64,000 nt of DNA from Poecilobothrus nobilitatus (taxonomy: Eukaryota > Arthropoda > Insecta > Diptera > Dolichopodidae), in contig OX352773.1 in the NCBI GenBank assembly GCA_947095535.1, forward strand, positions 269,754,515-269,818,514, given 5' to 3'. This document shows, in pieces, positions 23,395-34,195 of the stretch. The notes under the pieces are model-generated. The model saw only the letters and a list, made by a program, of their open reading frames with translations. It had not been told where the DNA came from and did no database searches. Every line of letters begins with the position of its first letter. Within the stretch, counting starts at the first letter, position 1. The position numbers and the translations under genes are program-made.

Positions 23395-26320
23395 TTTTAT
23401 GAATTCTATCTAAAGTTATTATTGCATAATCTACTCGTTTTTTCTCTTTAAACGCATCTGTGTACCATTCGTTTTCTGATTTGTGCTTTTCTGGAGGTAT
23501 TTTCTTTGTGCAGGTTGGCTATTTCGTCAATGAAGAAATGATTTGTGTTTGATCAATATAGCTCCTTATTTCTTATTTAGATCTGAGGGTTAAGTTGGAT
23601 TTCTGTTTGCATATGGTTATTTCAATTATCCGGTTTATTGCTGAGCGTTTATTTTAGAGAGTGTTTTCGTGGTAGGTATTGTATATCATTTAGTGAAGAC
23701 GGTATCTTGGTTGAGTATAAGCTTTAACTGTTAGGTTGGAGGCCAGGGTGTTTCTTCTCTCAAAAATAGAAGTGAATCCTGCTTCAGCTTCTAAGGTTTT
23801 AATTTTGGAGTTTGTACGAGCGCCTAGAGCGACTCTGGCTGCCTGATTAATAAGTAGTTGGGTTTAGTCAGATTGTTCTGCCATATTGGTGATCCTTGAG
23901 GAACACCCGTTTGTATGTTCTTAATGTCCGAAAACATATTATTTGCCCTGACTACGCACTTTCTGTTTCTTAAGTAATTCTCCTCGTAATTTATTATTTT
24001 GTTTCCTACCTTCCATCTTGTGAGTTGGTTAATTAAGGCTTTTTTGCTAACTTCGTTGTACGCCTTCTCGAGGTCCAGTGATAGAAGATCTTGATGCGAT
24101 TTTCTATCCAGGCTATTGGCAATATTATTCTTGATCTGATGTAGCATGGACATAGTTCCCCTTATATTTCTAAGTCCTTGGATTTGCTCTGGAAGCTTGT
24201 CTTCGATGAACCAGTTGACTCTACGAGCAACTATCTTTTCTTAAATTTTTGTTATAACAGAAAGAAGCGATATGAAAGTGTAGTTTTCCGCTTTGTTCCT
24301 TTCTTTATTTGGTTTGGATAAAAGAAGTTCATCCATCTTCCAGACTTGTGGAATTATACTATTATTATATATTACGTTAAACAGTCTCAGCATTCTTTTT
24401 TTAAAACTGCTGTCTGCTTTTTTTATAACATTATAAGTTACGCCGTCGAGGCGGGGGTTTTTCCTTTGGTCCTCTGATGTACGAGCATTAATTCTATGTG
24501 CTCTATATCTTGGTCAAGTATAGGATTTGCGATATATATAGGATTCATATATTCTGGGATATTTGGTCTACTATTAGTTCATCGTTTATTGAGTTACAGA
24601 TTCCCACGTTTTCATTGTCGAAAGTGGCCAGGTGGTTTGCGATGCTCTTGTCTCGTTGAAACTTTCGAGTACTATACTCCTGCCTTTAACTTTATTATTA
24701 ACTATTTTTCTAGCGTTTTGCCATATTTCAGCCATATTTTCCCTCTTAATGGCGTTTGCAAACTTTATCCAGTTATACCTACGCACTACCTTGATCGCCT
24801 TTCTTAACTTTGCCTTTTTTTTTTTAAGTGTAATGGTATGTTGTTTGTCTGGTGGACTCCATAGCCTATTCCTGATCTGAATAATCTTTCTTATATCGCT
24901 GTTCTAACATGCTGGAACCTTCTCAACTTTGATTTTTTGGATCCTCGGAAATGTGATATTTATGGCTATGCGAATGATTTTTGCTAGGTTGGCGGCTTCC
25001 TTATTAATGTTCTCAGATATTGGAATTTGATCGTTAAATTTCTGGACTTCTGTTCGGTATCTATCATAGTTAGCATGTTTTTTCAGGAATCTTGGCCTAT
25101 TTTTGGGGTCGTTTTTAGTTTTATTTGCATCTGTCTAAGTTTCCGTTATCAATATAGGTGTATGGTCGTAGTATATTACTTATTGTTGAGTACGCTAGCG
25201 CGACATCCGAACATGTCATGCTTTCTCTATTTGTGATGTATGTGTGTTTTCCGGTATTCAGTATTTGTATATCCGGGTGATTGTTGGTGCATATTTCGAC
25301 AGTTCTTTGTTTTGTGGTTGTGGTGTGATCTTTCCAGATTTCGCTCCTGGCATTGAAATCTCGCAGGATTAGAAAGGGATGGTTTACTTTTTTAGTTCAG
25401 TCCATAAGAGATTTCCAATTTAATTGGAAATCTAGCTGAATGTATATGATTGATGTCACAACTCTGTGGTCCGAAAATTTTGAGATTATACCCACTGCTT
25501 GTAAAGGAGTTTGTATGTCAATCTCTTGCAATGTGAAATCCTTCCTTATCAAAAACCCAACTTCTGCCATTACCGCAGGTAATGTCAGCATTAGGCAGTT
25601 GTAATTATTTTAGGAAGTTCTTCTGGTATTCGCCTTCGTATTTGTTTCTTGTAGTGCATATACATAGTATAAGATTATGCTCTTTTGTGATAATGTCCAT
25701 GTACGGTATGTTTGTTTCAAACCCTTGAATATTCCATTGTATGATTGTGAATTATTTGTAGTTAGATTTCGGTTTGATCCACTTTTTGAATTTTGTTTTA
25801 AATGTTTATTCGTATTTGTACTTCTTTTTTTTATTGATCACTATGAAATTGTTTTATAACGTTTGTTGCTTATCGCTTGAGGTGTTCTGGGATCGTATGT
25901 TATATTATGATTTATGTAAGGTATATAAAAGATATTTTACTTGTTATTTATTTTTTATACTTTATACTTCGATTTTGGAGTTTGGCTTTATGGAGATTTT
26001 TCTAGTTCTTTTTGAATTGTACTTATTACTTGAGCAAGAGTTTGGTTATTAGTCCTTAAAGTTGGGGATGAGAGTTTTTGTTAGATATATTGCTTTACTG
26101 AGGTGTTCTTTAATTTATGATTGGATTGAAAATATTGTTATTGTTATTGGGTATTTTTTTGTGTTTGACTACCGTATATCCTGTAAGCGTCTCTCTTCGT
26201 GCACCATTCCGTTTTTACTTTTAGGACGTCTTTCTCTTTTGCAAATAACGGGCAATTAGTATACAGCATGATTATATTCCATTTGTGAATTCTCATAGTG
26301 CATTCCTGCAATGTACTATT
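23395..26320 (-). mobile_element. Decayed I-type LINE: ORF1 tail, endonuclease, RT, RNase H
   Basis: Read on the - strand, in order: end of ORF1 near the zinc knuckles (NCPLFAKEKDVLKVKTE, about 26256-26205); AP endonuclease start TIIQWNIQGF (about 25750), QETN, and the catalytic FNARSEIW block (about 25365-25335); linker WIKFANAI (24786-24586); RT start NPRLDGVTYNVIKK (about 24450), LSLDLEKAYNEV with the first catalytic Asp (about 24090), GVPQGSP (about 23905); thumb region ARVALGA (about 23835); RNase H start EWYTDAF (about 23470). The order and an RNase H domain point to the I clade. Stops and frame changes are many, and the segment that should carry the catalytic YADD between GVPQGSP and the thumb is deleted, so it cannot be active. 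Both ends are truncated. The small frames on the + strand here are shadows. Confidence 0.85.
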
Positions 26321-26825
26321 CTTCTACATCTTGGCAGCATTTGGAGTATTTTAACAAAATGGCTGTGCAGAATTTATCCTCTGATGCACCTTTACCTTGT
26401 TTTATAGATACCTTAGGGTTGGGTTCTTGTTCTAACAAGATTAAAAGTTTGATGCCTCCTCTCAAAGCAGTCCAAAGAGAAACAAGGAGAGCATCTGCTG
26501 CCCATCCGTATGTAGTTAAAATTCCCAGATGACATAATTCGGATTGTTTGAAAATGAAAATTCGTTTGTAGTACGAACATCGCGAATGTGGAACCATCCT
26601 CCACCTCATGTGTTTCCTACAATTGGTGATGATTACATTTACAACGTGAAAAGAATCAAGGTGAATATTAACAACTTTGTTCACAATATACCTCTCAATT
26701 TGAAATCTATTTTCATTCCCTAACTCAACTTCCTCTAACCAGGCAGTACATTAGTACTAAAGGTCGTATAACCTTGTTTGGTCAAAAAAGGGAGGTGGTG
26801 TTTAGTGGGTTAAAGTCTCATTTTA
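26300..26825 (+). mobile_element. LINE family A, C-terminal RT end and 3' UTR, copy 1
   Basis: The + strand encodes LEYFNKMAVQ, GSCSNKIKSLMPP, then RETRRASAAHPYVVKIPR, and after a frame change VRTSRMWNHPPPHVFP and KVNINNFVHNIP. This is the standard end of Jockey/CR1-type RTs (..L.hRR...; g.cS..i..l.Pp; R.tR...HpY.v..pr; RT.r.WN.LP..vFp; FK..vn..l). The 3' UTR block AGTACTAAAGGTCGTATA, TTTGGTCAAAA and GTGTTTAGTGGGTTAAAGTC follows and breaks off before the poly(A) seen in the 41-kb copy. It abuts the opposite-strand LINE head to head at about 26300-26320. The - strand frame 26316-26684 is an antisense shadow. Confidence 0.75.
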
Positions 26826-26974
26826 AATTTACAGATCTTTATTGTTTTTTTTTGTTTTGGACTGCGGTTTAAAATTCTCCTCTACTCACTTCAGCTTGAA
26901 AATACTGAATGAAATATGACTAAAAAAATGCATTAACTATTTATATCTAGCACATTATCTAATTATTATTTATT

Positions 26975-27240
26975 TATTTATTTATATTAATATTACATAC
27001 ATAAATGTAATGCAATATTATTGAACCATCGGCTACTAAGGCCATTATAGGTTTTTATACTATTATTAAATGATGTACTAATATTATTTATTTTGTTTAT
27101 ATTATATACTATATATTTACATTATATTAGGTCGTAAGGGGGGTATGTAAAAAAAAAAACACTTACGACTTGTGCAGGGATTAAACCCACACTCCTTCGG
27201 TTAATACGCCACACGCCTACCCAGTAGGCTACGGAAGTTC
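26975..27240 (-). repeat. tRNA-derived SINE, family SINE-2, copy with head
   Basis: On the - strand: A-box part TAGCCTACTGGGTAGGCG, B box GTGGGTTTAATCCCTGC, the stem TCGTAAG ... CTTACGA around an A/T run, then a ~150-bp body and the 3' tail ending in TAAATAAATAAATAAA. The 54-kb copy has the same order. The head differs from SINE-1 but the stem after it is shared. Confidence 0.75.
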
Positions 27241-29162
27241 CAGTGCTTCTAATTACATGCTTTTATATTACCATTTACCACTTCGGTGTTCGTTTTTCTA
27301 TCTCTCATGTTCTGTTGCTATCTCGTAGAGTACAAATGATATGTTTTCCATTTTCAAAACAGAAAAAAATATCGTCAAATAGCCAAAAATACAAATTTCG
27401 TAATTGGAATAATACGATGGATTATTGTTACAATGAAAATTAGTACTAAAGAAAAGCTTTTTTGACATCCACTAGAGTCGATACGATACGATGTGCAATA
27501 CGATTTGATATAATACGATAGACAACTTTCGTACAATATTTTTCAACACAATAGCAACACAATATATTTCCTATAAAATATCGTGTATCATCTATCGATT
27601 TTAACCGATCGCATGTGTCCAAAATTTCCAGTCTCAGATTTTTTGCCAGATAAGGGGGAATATTGAAATAAATAGTTAACCTTTTGTTTTAAACCTTTTA
27701 AAGAAAATGTACTAAAGAGAAAATTTAAAAGTTTACACACTTTGTAATTTATAATTTATGTTTTTCTTTCGATTGAAATTTGACAATCTTCTTGTTTACT
27801 AAAAAAAATTTTTTTTGATCCTCATAGTATTAATTTTAATTCTATTTGAAATCCATCCATTATATACTTATAAATATATAGTACTTAAAAAAGGAAAAAA
27901 AAGTTATAGTACTATTCAATTTCGCAGTGTTCATTTTCTGATTGAGTTAGGATTTTAAAAATCTTAAAGAAATGGTACTTGTCTTTATGTATCGTTTTAT
28001 CAATTTGATTAACACCTTTTACAAATTTTCGTTAAATACCAAAAATTAAATTTTCAAAAGAAAAAAAAGAAAGAAATAGAGAAAAAATAAAAAAAGGATT
28101 ATGCAAAAATTTTGAATGAATAGGTCTTTTGGATTAAAAAAAATAATTAAACAATTATTAATTCTCAATCTCAACATATAATTAAAAAACAATTTGTTCT
28201 ATTGTTCAAACCAAAAAAAAAATAAATATTTTTTATAACAGAGTTGCCGTTTATCTGAAATTTTAAAAATAATAGAAAATTGTTAATTGAATTTCAATAT
28301 ATTTTTATTTGGTTACGATTTAAATGAACATGTTTAGATGTTGATACTAAATATTTATACAAATATTATGTAAAAAATTTAATATTGTGAAATATTTAAT
28401 TTAAAACGTGCTTTAGTTAAAAAACATATTTGTGAATTAGTAAAATTAATGTTCATTCAAATAAATAAAAATTTTTGAATTTTTGGAGTCGATTTGTAAC
28501 CAACTATAAAATGTCTCTTAATTTTTTGTTTTACATATTATGTATTTCAAAAATAAATCATTTAAATCATTTTTTTTAACAAAAATAGTGCAATAATATT
28601 GTTAGTGGCAGTCACTCCTAATTGTATAAAAAAAATTGCTTCCCAAAAGTTCACAATTTTGTTATTTTGTATTTGCACATTTGTGAAAAAATATTAGTAG
28701 TGGTTTGTAAAATTATTACCTTACACTTAAATTTAAATGCACATATTATATTATATTCTTCTTCTGGGCACTTACAGATTAGTCGTACTAATTACTCTTT
28801 TATTCTTCTTTTACTTAAAAATAAACAATGGTTAATATTGGATTTTGTAATTTTAAAAGTTCTTTTAAATTGTTTTTTTTTTTGGAATTTGTAAAACATT
28901 TTTCTTATTTTTGTATAATTATAACCTTGATGGTATATTAACTTTGTTATTGCTGTTTGAATTAAAGTACTTATATGACATCTCATACCAGCTAAAGCTG
29001 TTTGATGTCATGATCTGTCAGAATGTAAAATTATTAAACTTAACACACATTTGATTACTCATTGACCCATATTGTATATTAGCATTTGAATAAAATAAAT
29101 AAATAAATAAATATTCATTCTAATACACATCTATTCGTTTTAAGCTCAAATATAACTTTTTA
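27241..29162. other. AT-rich DNA with a short ATACGAT-rich patch
   Basis: 27478-27525 contains CGATACGATACGAT and three further ATACGAT words, an imperfect short tandem repeat. An AATA microsatellite lies at about 29091-29112. The frame 28622-28894 has no recognisable motif. No gene seen. Confidence 0.4.
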
Positions 29163-30487
29163 GCACATTTCCAAAAAAATTTTGAAAAAATGTGCTTATT
29201 AGTTTCACTCTGTCCGTCCGTCCGTCTGTTTACAAAACTTCTACACTGTTAAAGATAGAGAAAAACAATTTTAACCATGGGTAGGTCTCATAAAAAAAAT
29301 AATTTTGTGGAACAACTTTTTCATGTAGCCCCATCCGTTACGGAGCTACAGCCCCTCAAACTTTGAAAAAGCGCTATTTTTAATGCATATATCTTATGTT
29401 CTGCTTAAGATTTGTTCAATATGAAAACGTTATTCGACAGGTATTTTTTTTAACTTTGTAAATTAATATCAAAATTATACAATTTTTTAAATTTAGTATT
29501 TAAATTTACAGTTATGTAAAAACCAAATTTTGCATGATTTTTCTACTTTCATAACTCCGGCACGCTTTTAGATAGAGGCTTGAAATTTTGAGGCAAGAAA
29601 GAACTTTTAGAATTAGTATAAGTTTGCTCAGAAAATTGTTTTGGACCACCCCCTGTTTATGAGCTATTAGGGCTCAAAAATTGAAAATTTGCTATTTTTA
29701 AACACCTGTAACTTAGGAACCTGTACACATTTTACTTTTGCAAGATATAAAAATTAAAGCTACAGTACTATATTTTTACGTGAGTTAAAGGTTAATTTTA
29801 GTTGTAAAGGGTTCCAAAGTTGCAGCTCTTAAAAATTGCGAAAAAGCTCCATTTTCAGATGTATATATCTCAGGCTCTGCATAATAGTTTTGCAATCTAA
29901 AACTGCCAGAAGACCGGAAATTTTATTATCTATATAAGAAAATATTAAAATTATGTAATATTTTGTTATTTACTATTTAAATTTACCGTTATGTAAAAAT
30001 CACATTTTGCATAAAATTTCTTTTTTCATAACTCCGGCACGCCTTTAGATAGGAACCCGAAATTTTGAGACAGAAAGAAATTTTGAGAAAGAACTAGAAT
30101 TAGTATAAGTTTCCTCAGAAAATTTTTTGGTAGCATCCCCTCTTTAACAGTTATTACGCCTCAAAAATTGAAAATCTGCTATTTTTAGACACCTATAACT
30201 TAGACACCTGTAAACATTTTTCTTCGGCAAGACATGAAAATTAAAGGTTTAATAATATATTTTTACGTGTCTTAACGGCTTTTCTTAGTTATATAGGATT
30301 CCGGACTTACGGCCCCTCAAAATTCCAGAAAAGTCCTATTTTCACATATTTTCTTATTACAAAAAATTTCTTAAATTTTATTTTTTAAATTTTCAAATTT
30401 TTGTGCAAGTCACAATTTTAAACAGTTTGTATTGAGTCTTGGAAATGTGCGCTTTTAAAAACCGTTGGCTTACATTCTACCTTGTTT
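29163..30487 (-). repeat. Dispersed modular repeat R, copy 3, three modules, inverted relative to copy 1
   Basis: The + strand shows, in reverse order to copy 1: TTTTAGCACATTTCC, GTCCGTCCGTCCGTCTG, GAGCTACAGCCCCTCAAA at about 29342, a related block at about 29815 and ACGGCCCCTCAAAATTCC at about 30308 (spacings about 474 and 490). The far end, AACCGTTGGCTTACATTCTA with TTGTTT, matches the left end of copy 1 at 2865-2900. This is the fullest copy. Confidence 0.8.
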
Positions 30488-31683
30488 AATGTAAATATCG
30501 AATATTTAATAGAATAATGCTCACAACAATTACCAATTATTTTAGGTACTTTCTATTTTTTTTTTTTTTTATTTGAACTTCGTATTTTGCTCTGCGTCAA
30601 GTTTACATGAATAACATTATAATAACATTACCAGAAAGTATAAAATCAATTAATTTTTTTATTTTCTCTAATGATCACTACGTGGCGCTCGGACTCAGAG
30701 TGTATTTCAGTCTGTTTTACAAATTTTCTTTATTTTTTTAATTCGTTTCTAACGATGTTACGAATTTAATATCGTTATAGCGTCGTTTTAAGTATTTGCA
30801 GTCCTTGGTTGAACTATTTATTTTAACCTACCGCTTTAATAACTTGTACCGTTTAATAACTTGTACTAACTGAAATTTTATTCGTTTTAAGAACATGTGC
30901 CGTTTATCTTCATTTTTTACCTCAAGATATATATATAAAATATCTATGTGAAAATAGTATTCTTATTTAAATGTTTTATCTTTGATTTTTTGGGTTTTAA
31001 ATATTTTGTTAATTTTTTTAAGTATATCTATATATTATGAAGGGTTATTTAAGATTCCAGCTAAAAACTCAAAAATTTAAATTGAATTTAATTAAACTTC
31101 AATTTAATTAAAAGTTTTTAATGATTATATAATATATTTTTAAATAACATTTTATGTTATTTATAATATCAGTTTACTTTTAACTTTACATCTATAATAT
31201 TTACTATCTGACCTGCCTTTAAAATTTTTAAGTTTTAATGAATAATTATTTCCAAATCAGTGAACTTTTTCCCTGTTCAACAATACCACTCTTTTATATT
31301 TAAACTGTGTCTATTATCGGTTTAATCATTGTTAAATGGAATGGAATGAAAGAGAAAACGCAAATTTGGAAACAATTTAGAATTGTTAAAATATTTGATA
31401 TATAAAACAGATGAATAAAAAGTATTGTATAAAGATAAAAGATGGGAGTGGACATTATTTTTGGGGTTTAAATTACAAAAACAAAGACTATAAGGAGCAA
31501 ATTATATAATAGAAAAATAATTGTTGGATTTAAATTAAATTAATAATATTTGAAATAAAAAATAAAATAAAATATACCTATAGTATATAAATACATACAA
31601 ATAATAATTGAGGTAATTTGTTTAAACTTAAAATTAATATAATAATAACGAGGAAGAATACAGTTGCCTTTGTCAACTCTTAG
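30488..31683. other. AT-rich non-coding DNA
   Basis: Nothing specific; a slightly less AT-rich segment at 30670-30860 has no open frame or recognised motif. Confidence 0.35.
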
Positions 31684-33228
31684 ATACCCGTACGAACCGT
31701 TAGTATATTCACAGCTAACACAGCTAACAGCTAACTCTGCTTACAATATTATTTTTTTAATATTTATGTATTTTAAAATAATTTGGGTGAATTTTACAAT
31801 TTCTAAAACTATGGGTTGTACATATATTCAAACTATATGTTTATATGTACATTCTTCAAAAGCAGATTCTAACCTTTCACATAACGATTATCAATCCAAA
31901 ACTTTTTCAAATATTCTATAGTACCATTTAATACTAAGCGGTAAATGTATATTAAATTTACTTAGTACAAAATAGTAAATATAATTTTAAATATTATATT
32001 ATATTATATTTAAATATTCCATTAACAGAATAATTTCTTATAAGTACAATAAAATACATATATGTATGTAAATACGGCGCTATATAATATACATCTATAC
32101 TCTTATCATTCATTCACTAGTGACATATACGATATGTAAATAAACATGATATTATATAAGTATGTATATATATTAATATCATATAAATAAAAATTCTTCA
32201 AGCAACCGTTATGTTGTTTATTTATTTACATTTTTATGTACTACGCATTATATCCTCAACAATTTCAAATTATCGAGTAAAACAAAATGGAAAAAATTCG
32301 TTAAAGAAATTTGTTAGAAAATTTGAAAAAATCAAGTAACACAATTATAAAGTAACGTCAATTATAAAGTAACCCTATATTATTAAAAAAAGTTGTTAAC
32401 AGAAATAAGAGTATAATGTTGAAGCTTTAATTTTTGTGTATTACTTCAAAAAACTTTTAACAGGTATTCAAGTTACAGGTGTTTAAAAATAGGAAATTTT
32501 CCGTTTTTGACCCCTTACAGCTCCTAAACGGGCAGTGATACAAAAAAAATTTCTGAAATGACTCATACTTATTTTCAAAGATCTAACTTCTGTCAAAATT
32601 TCAAGTTTCCAACTTAAACCGTTTAGAAAATAGAAGGGTTGACGGATTTTGCAAAATTTGAGTTTCGCATAACGGTAAATTAAGACACCGTATGCCACAA
32701 ATATATATATAATTGTATATATAACTTTAAAGCTAATAAAAGTAGTAATCGTTTGCCGTTTTCAAAATGAAGATATACCTTATACAACTTGTGCTATAAC
32801 AATTTAAATATAGAGCATTTTTGAACCTTTGGGGAGCTGTAGCTCCCTAACGGGTGGGGCTACAGAAAAAAGTTATTAAAAATAAAATTAATATTTTTGT
32901 GAGATCTACCAGCAGTTAAAATATCATAGCTCTATTTCAAAAAAATTTCGAGAGCTACCTTAAGGTTTGGTCCAAACTCAACCAAAAAAAATAGGGAACC
33001 TACAAATTACTCCCAGAATATTTTTTGTAAATTTCAAGATTCTAGCTTTCTTAGTTTTTGAGTTAGCGTGCTGACGGACGGACGGACGGACGGACGGACA
33101 TGGCTCAAAAGTTTTAGAATTTTTTTCTGATCCGATCCATACCTTTGAAGGTATATCTAGCTCGCTTATTTCGAGGTGTTACAAACACAGGAGTAATTTT
33201 ATTATATCCGATCCTATCGTACGGGTAT
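31684..33228 (+). repeat. Repeat R-related element with inverted ends ATACCCGTACGA / TCGTACGGGTAT
   Basis: The 12-bp ends at 31684-31695 and 33217-33228 are exact inverse complements. From about 32340 the inner sequence follows the R order (GAAGCTTTAATTTTTGTGTA, AAGTTACAGGTGT, CATAACGGTAAATTAAG, GGGGAGCTGTAGCTCCC), then a (GGAC)n tract at about 33071-33102 with ATGGCTC, TTTCGAGGTGTTACAAAC and the right end. The last stretch resembles a repeat of higher flies with a GGGTATAAAA end. The + strand frame 31664-31921 and - strand frame 32483-32698 are not convincing genes. Confidence 0.7.
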
Positions 33229-33459
33229 AAAAATTAATAGAAATCATAATCAGTAGCAGAATTTGCGGTACAATTTCATTTCAAAAATATTAAAAGGTTT
33301 CCAAGTTTTTAAAACCCTCTACCATTTCCAACCATAAAGACAATGTTAGGGCCTGATTATAATTTTACATTTTGAAAAATAGAAACATTTTTTAGTTCTC
33401 CTCTTTGCTGTCCCTGATTGGTTATTACCAGATTCCAAAACAAAAAAATTAAAACATAT

Positions 33460-34195
33460 TCCCTTTCGGATGAACTAAATTTCGATAAATGGTGCAAAAT
33501 TAACAAGCTCGATTTTAATTATAATAATTTTTGAAATATACTGGTGAAATTCATAACTTGTACACAGTTATGCTAAATCGAAATTAAGTTGGTTTAATCA
33601 TATAAGGTTTTCTAGGATTGATGAAAAACCTACTTTCTGTTTTCGGATCTTCTAAAAATCTTCAAAACCTTTATAAAACTATATAAAACTAAAAATAGAA
33701 AACAGTGCATACATTTAACGACAGTCGCAAAACTAAAGCAATAAATTATTCTAATGTAACTTAAAGCTTTTTCGATTTGTCAGCCGGCGTGTTTTAGGAG
33801 CACTGTACTCCGTTTGCTTTGATGCAATTAAAAGTCAGATGCTTTACGTTGTTCAAATTTCAATGTAGTATCATTTGACCGGGGTAAGTTCGTTTGTAGT
33901 AATAAATCACAAATATGGAAATCGCTTACATCACTGGTGTTTGCAAAAACTAGCAAAATCTATATAATGAGATCCTCCAATATTGTCTAAAATTGAAAAT
34001 TTAGACAATTGAAATTTATATATACAAAACCCAAGGGTTTAAGATGACCTTTAACAACTTCTTTCAAAATATTTCTAATAATTTGAAATTAATTTTCATT
34101 TTTTAACTTTAACTTTCTCTTGTCCAAATAATGTACTGTGCTAAAGATATTGTAATATATTCTTTGGTTATTAAAGGAAGGTAGTTAAATTCATA
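33460..34195 (+). mobile_element. LINE family A, strongly decayed RT fragment, copy 2
   Basis: 33469-33534 encodes DELNFDKWCKINKLDFNYNN, which matches the block just after the catalytic site of Jockey/CR1 RTs (dl..l..WC..nkL.lN). About 33790-33870 gives RRVLGALYSVCFDAIKSQML, the later RR....L block. From 33891 DNA matches copy 1 (CGTTTGTAGTA..; AATTTGAAATTAATTTTCATT; ACTAAAGGT-like). Frames are broken many times. Confidence 0.6.

Noticed and set aside
24496..26259. Series of + strand frames of 60-103 codons
   Set aside because: All lie opposite the I-type LINE and are T-rich antisense noise.
26316..26684. 122-codon - strand frame, first considered as LINE ORF1 (gag)
   Set aside because: The DNA repeats at 41 kb with a + strand poly(A) tail and target duplication, and the + strand encodes the conserved end of an RT, so the - strand frame is antisense. 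Only the part below about 26260 belongs to ORF1 of the - strand LINE.
29091..29112. AATA microsatellite, considered as a SINE-2 tail
   Set aside because: The SINE-2 body is not present beside it.
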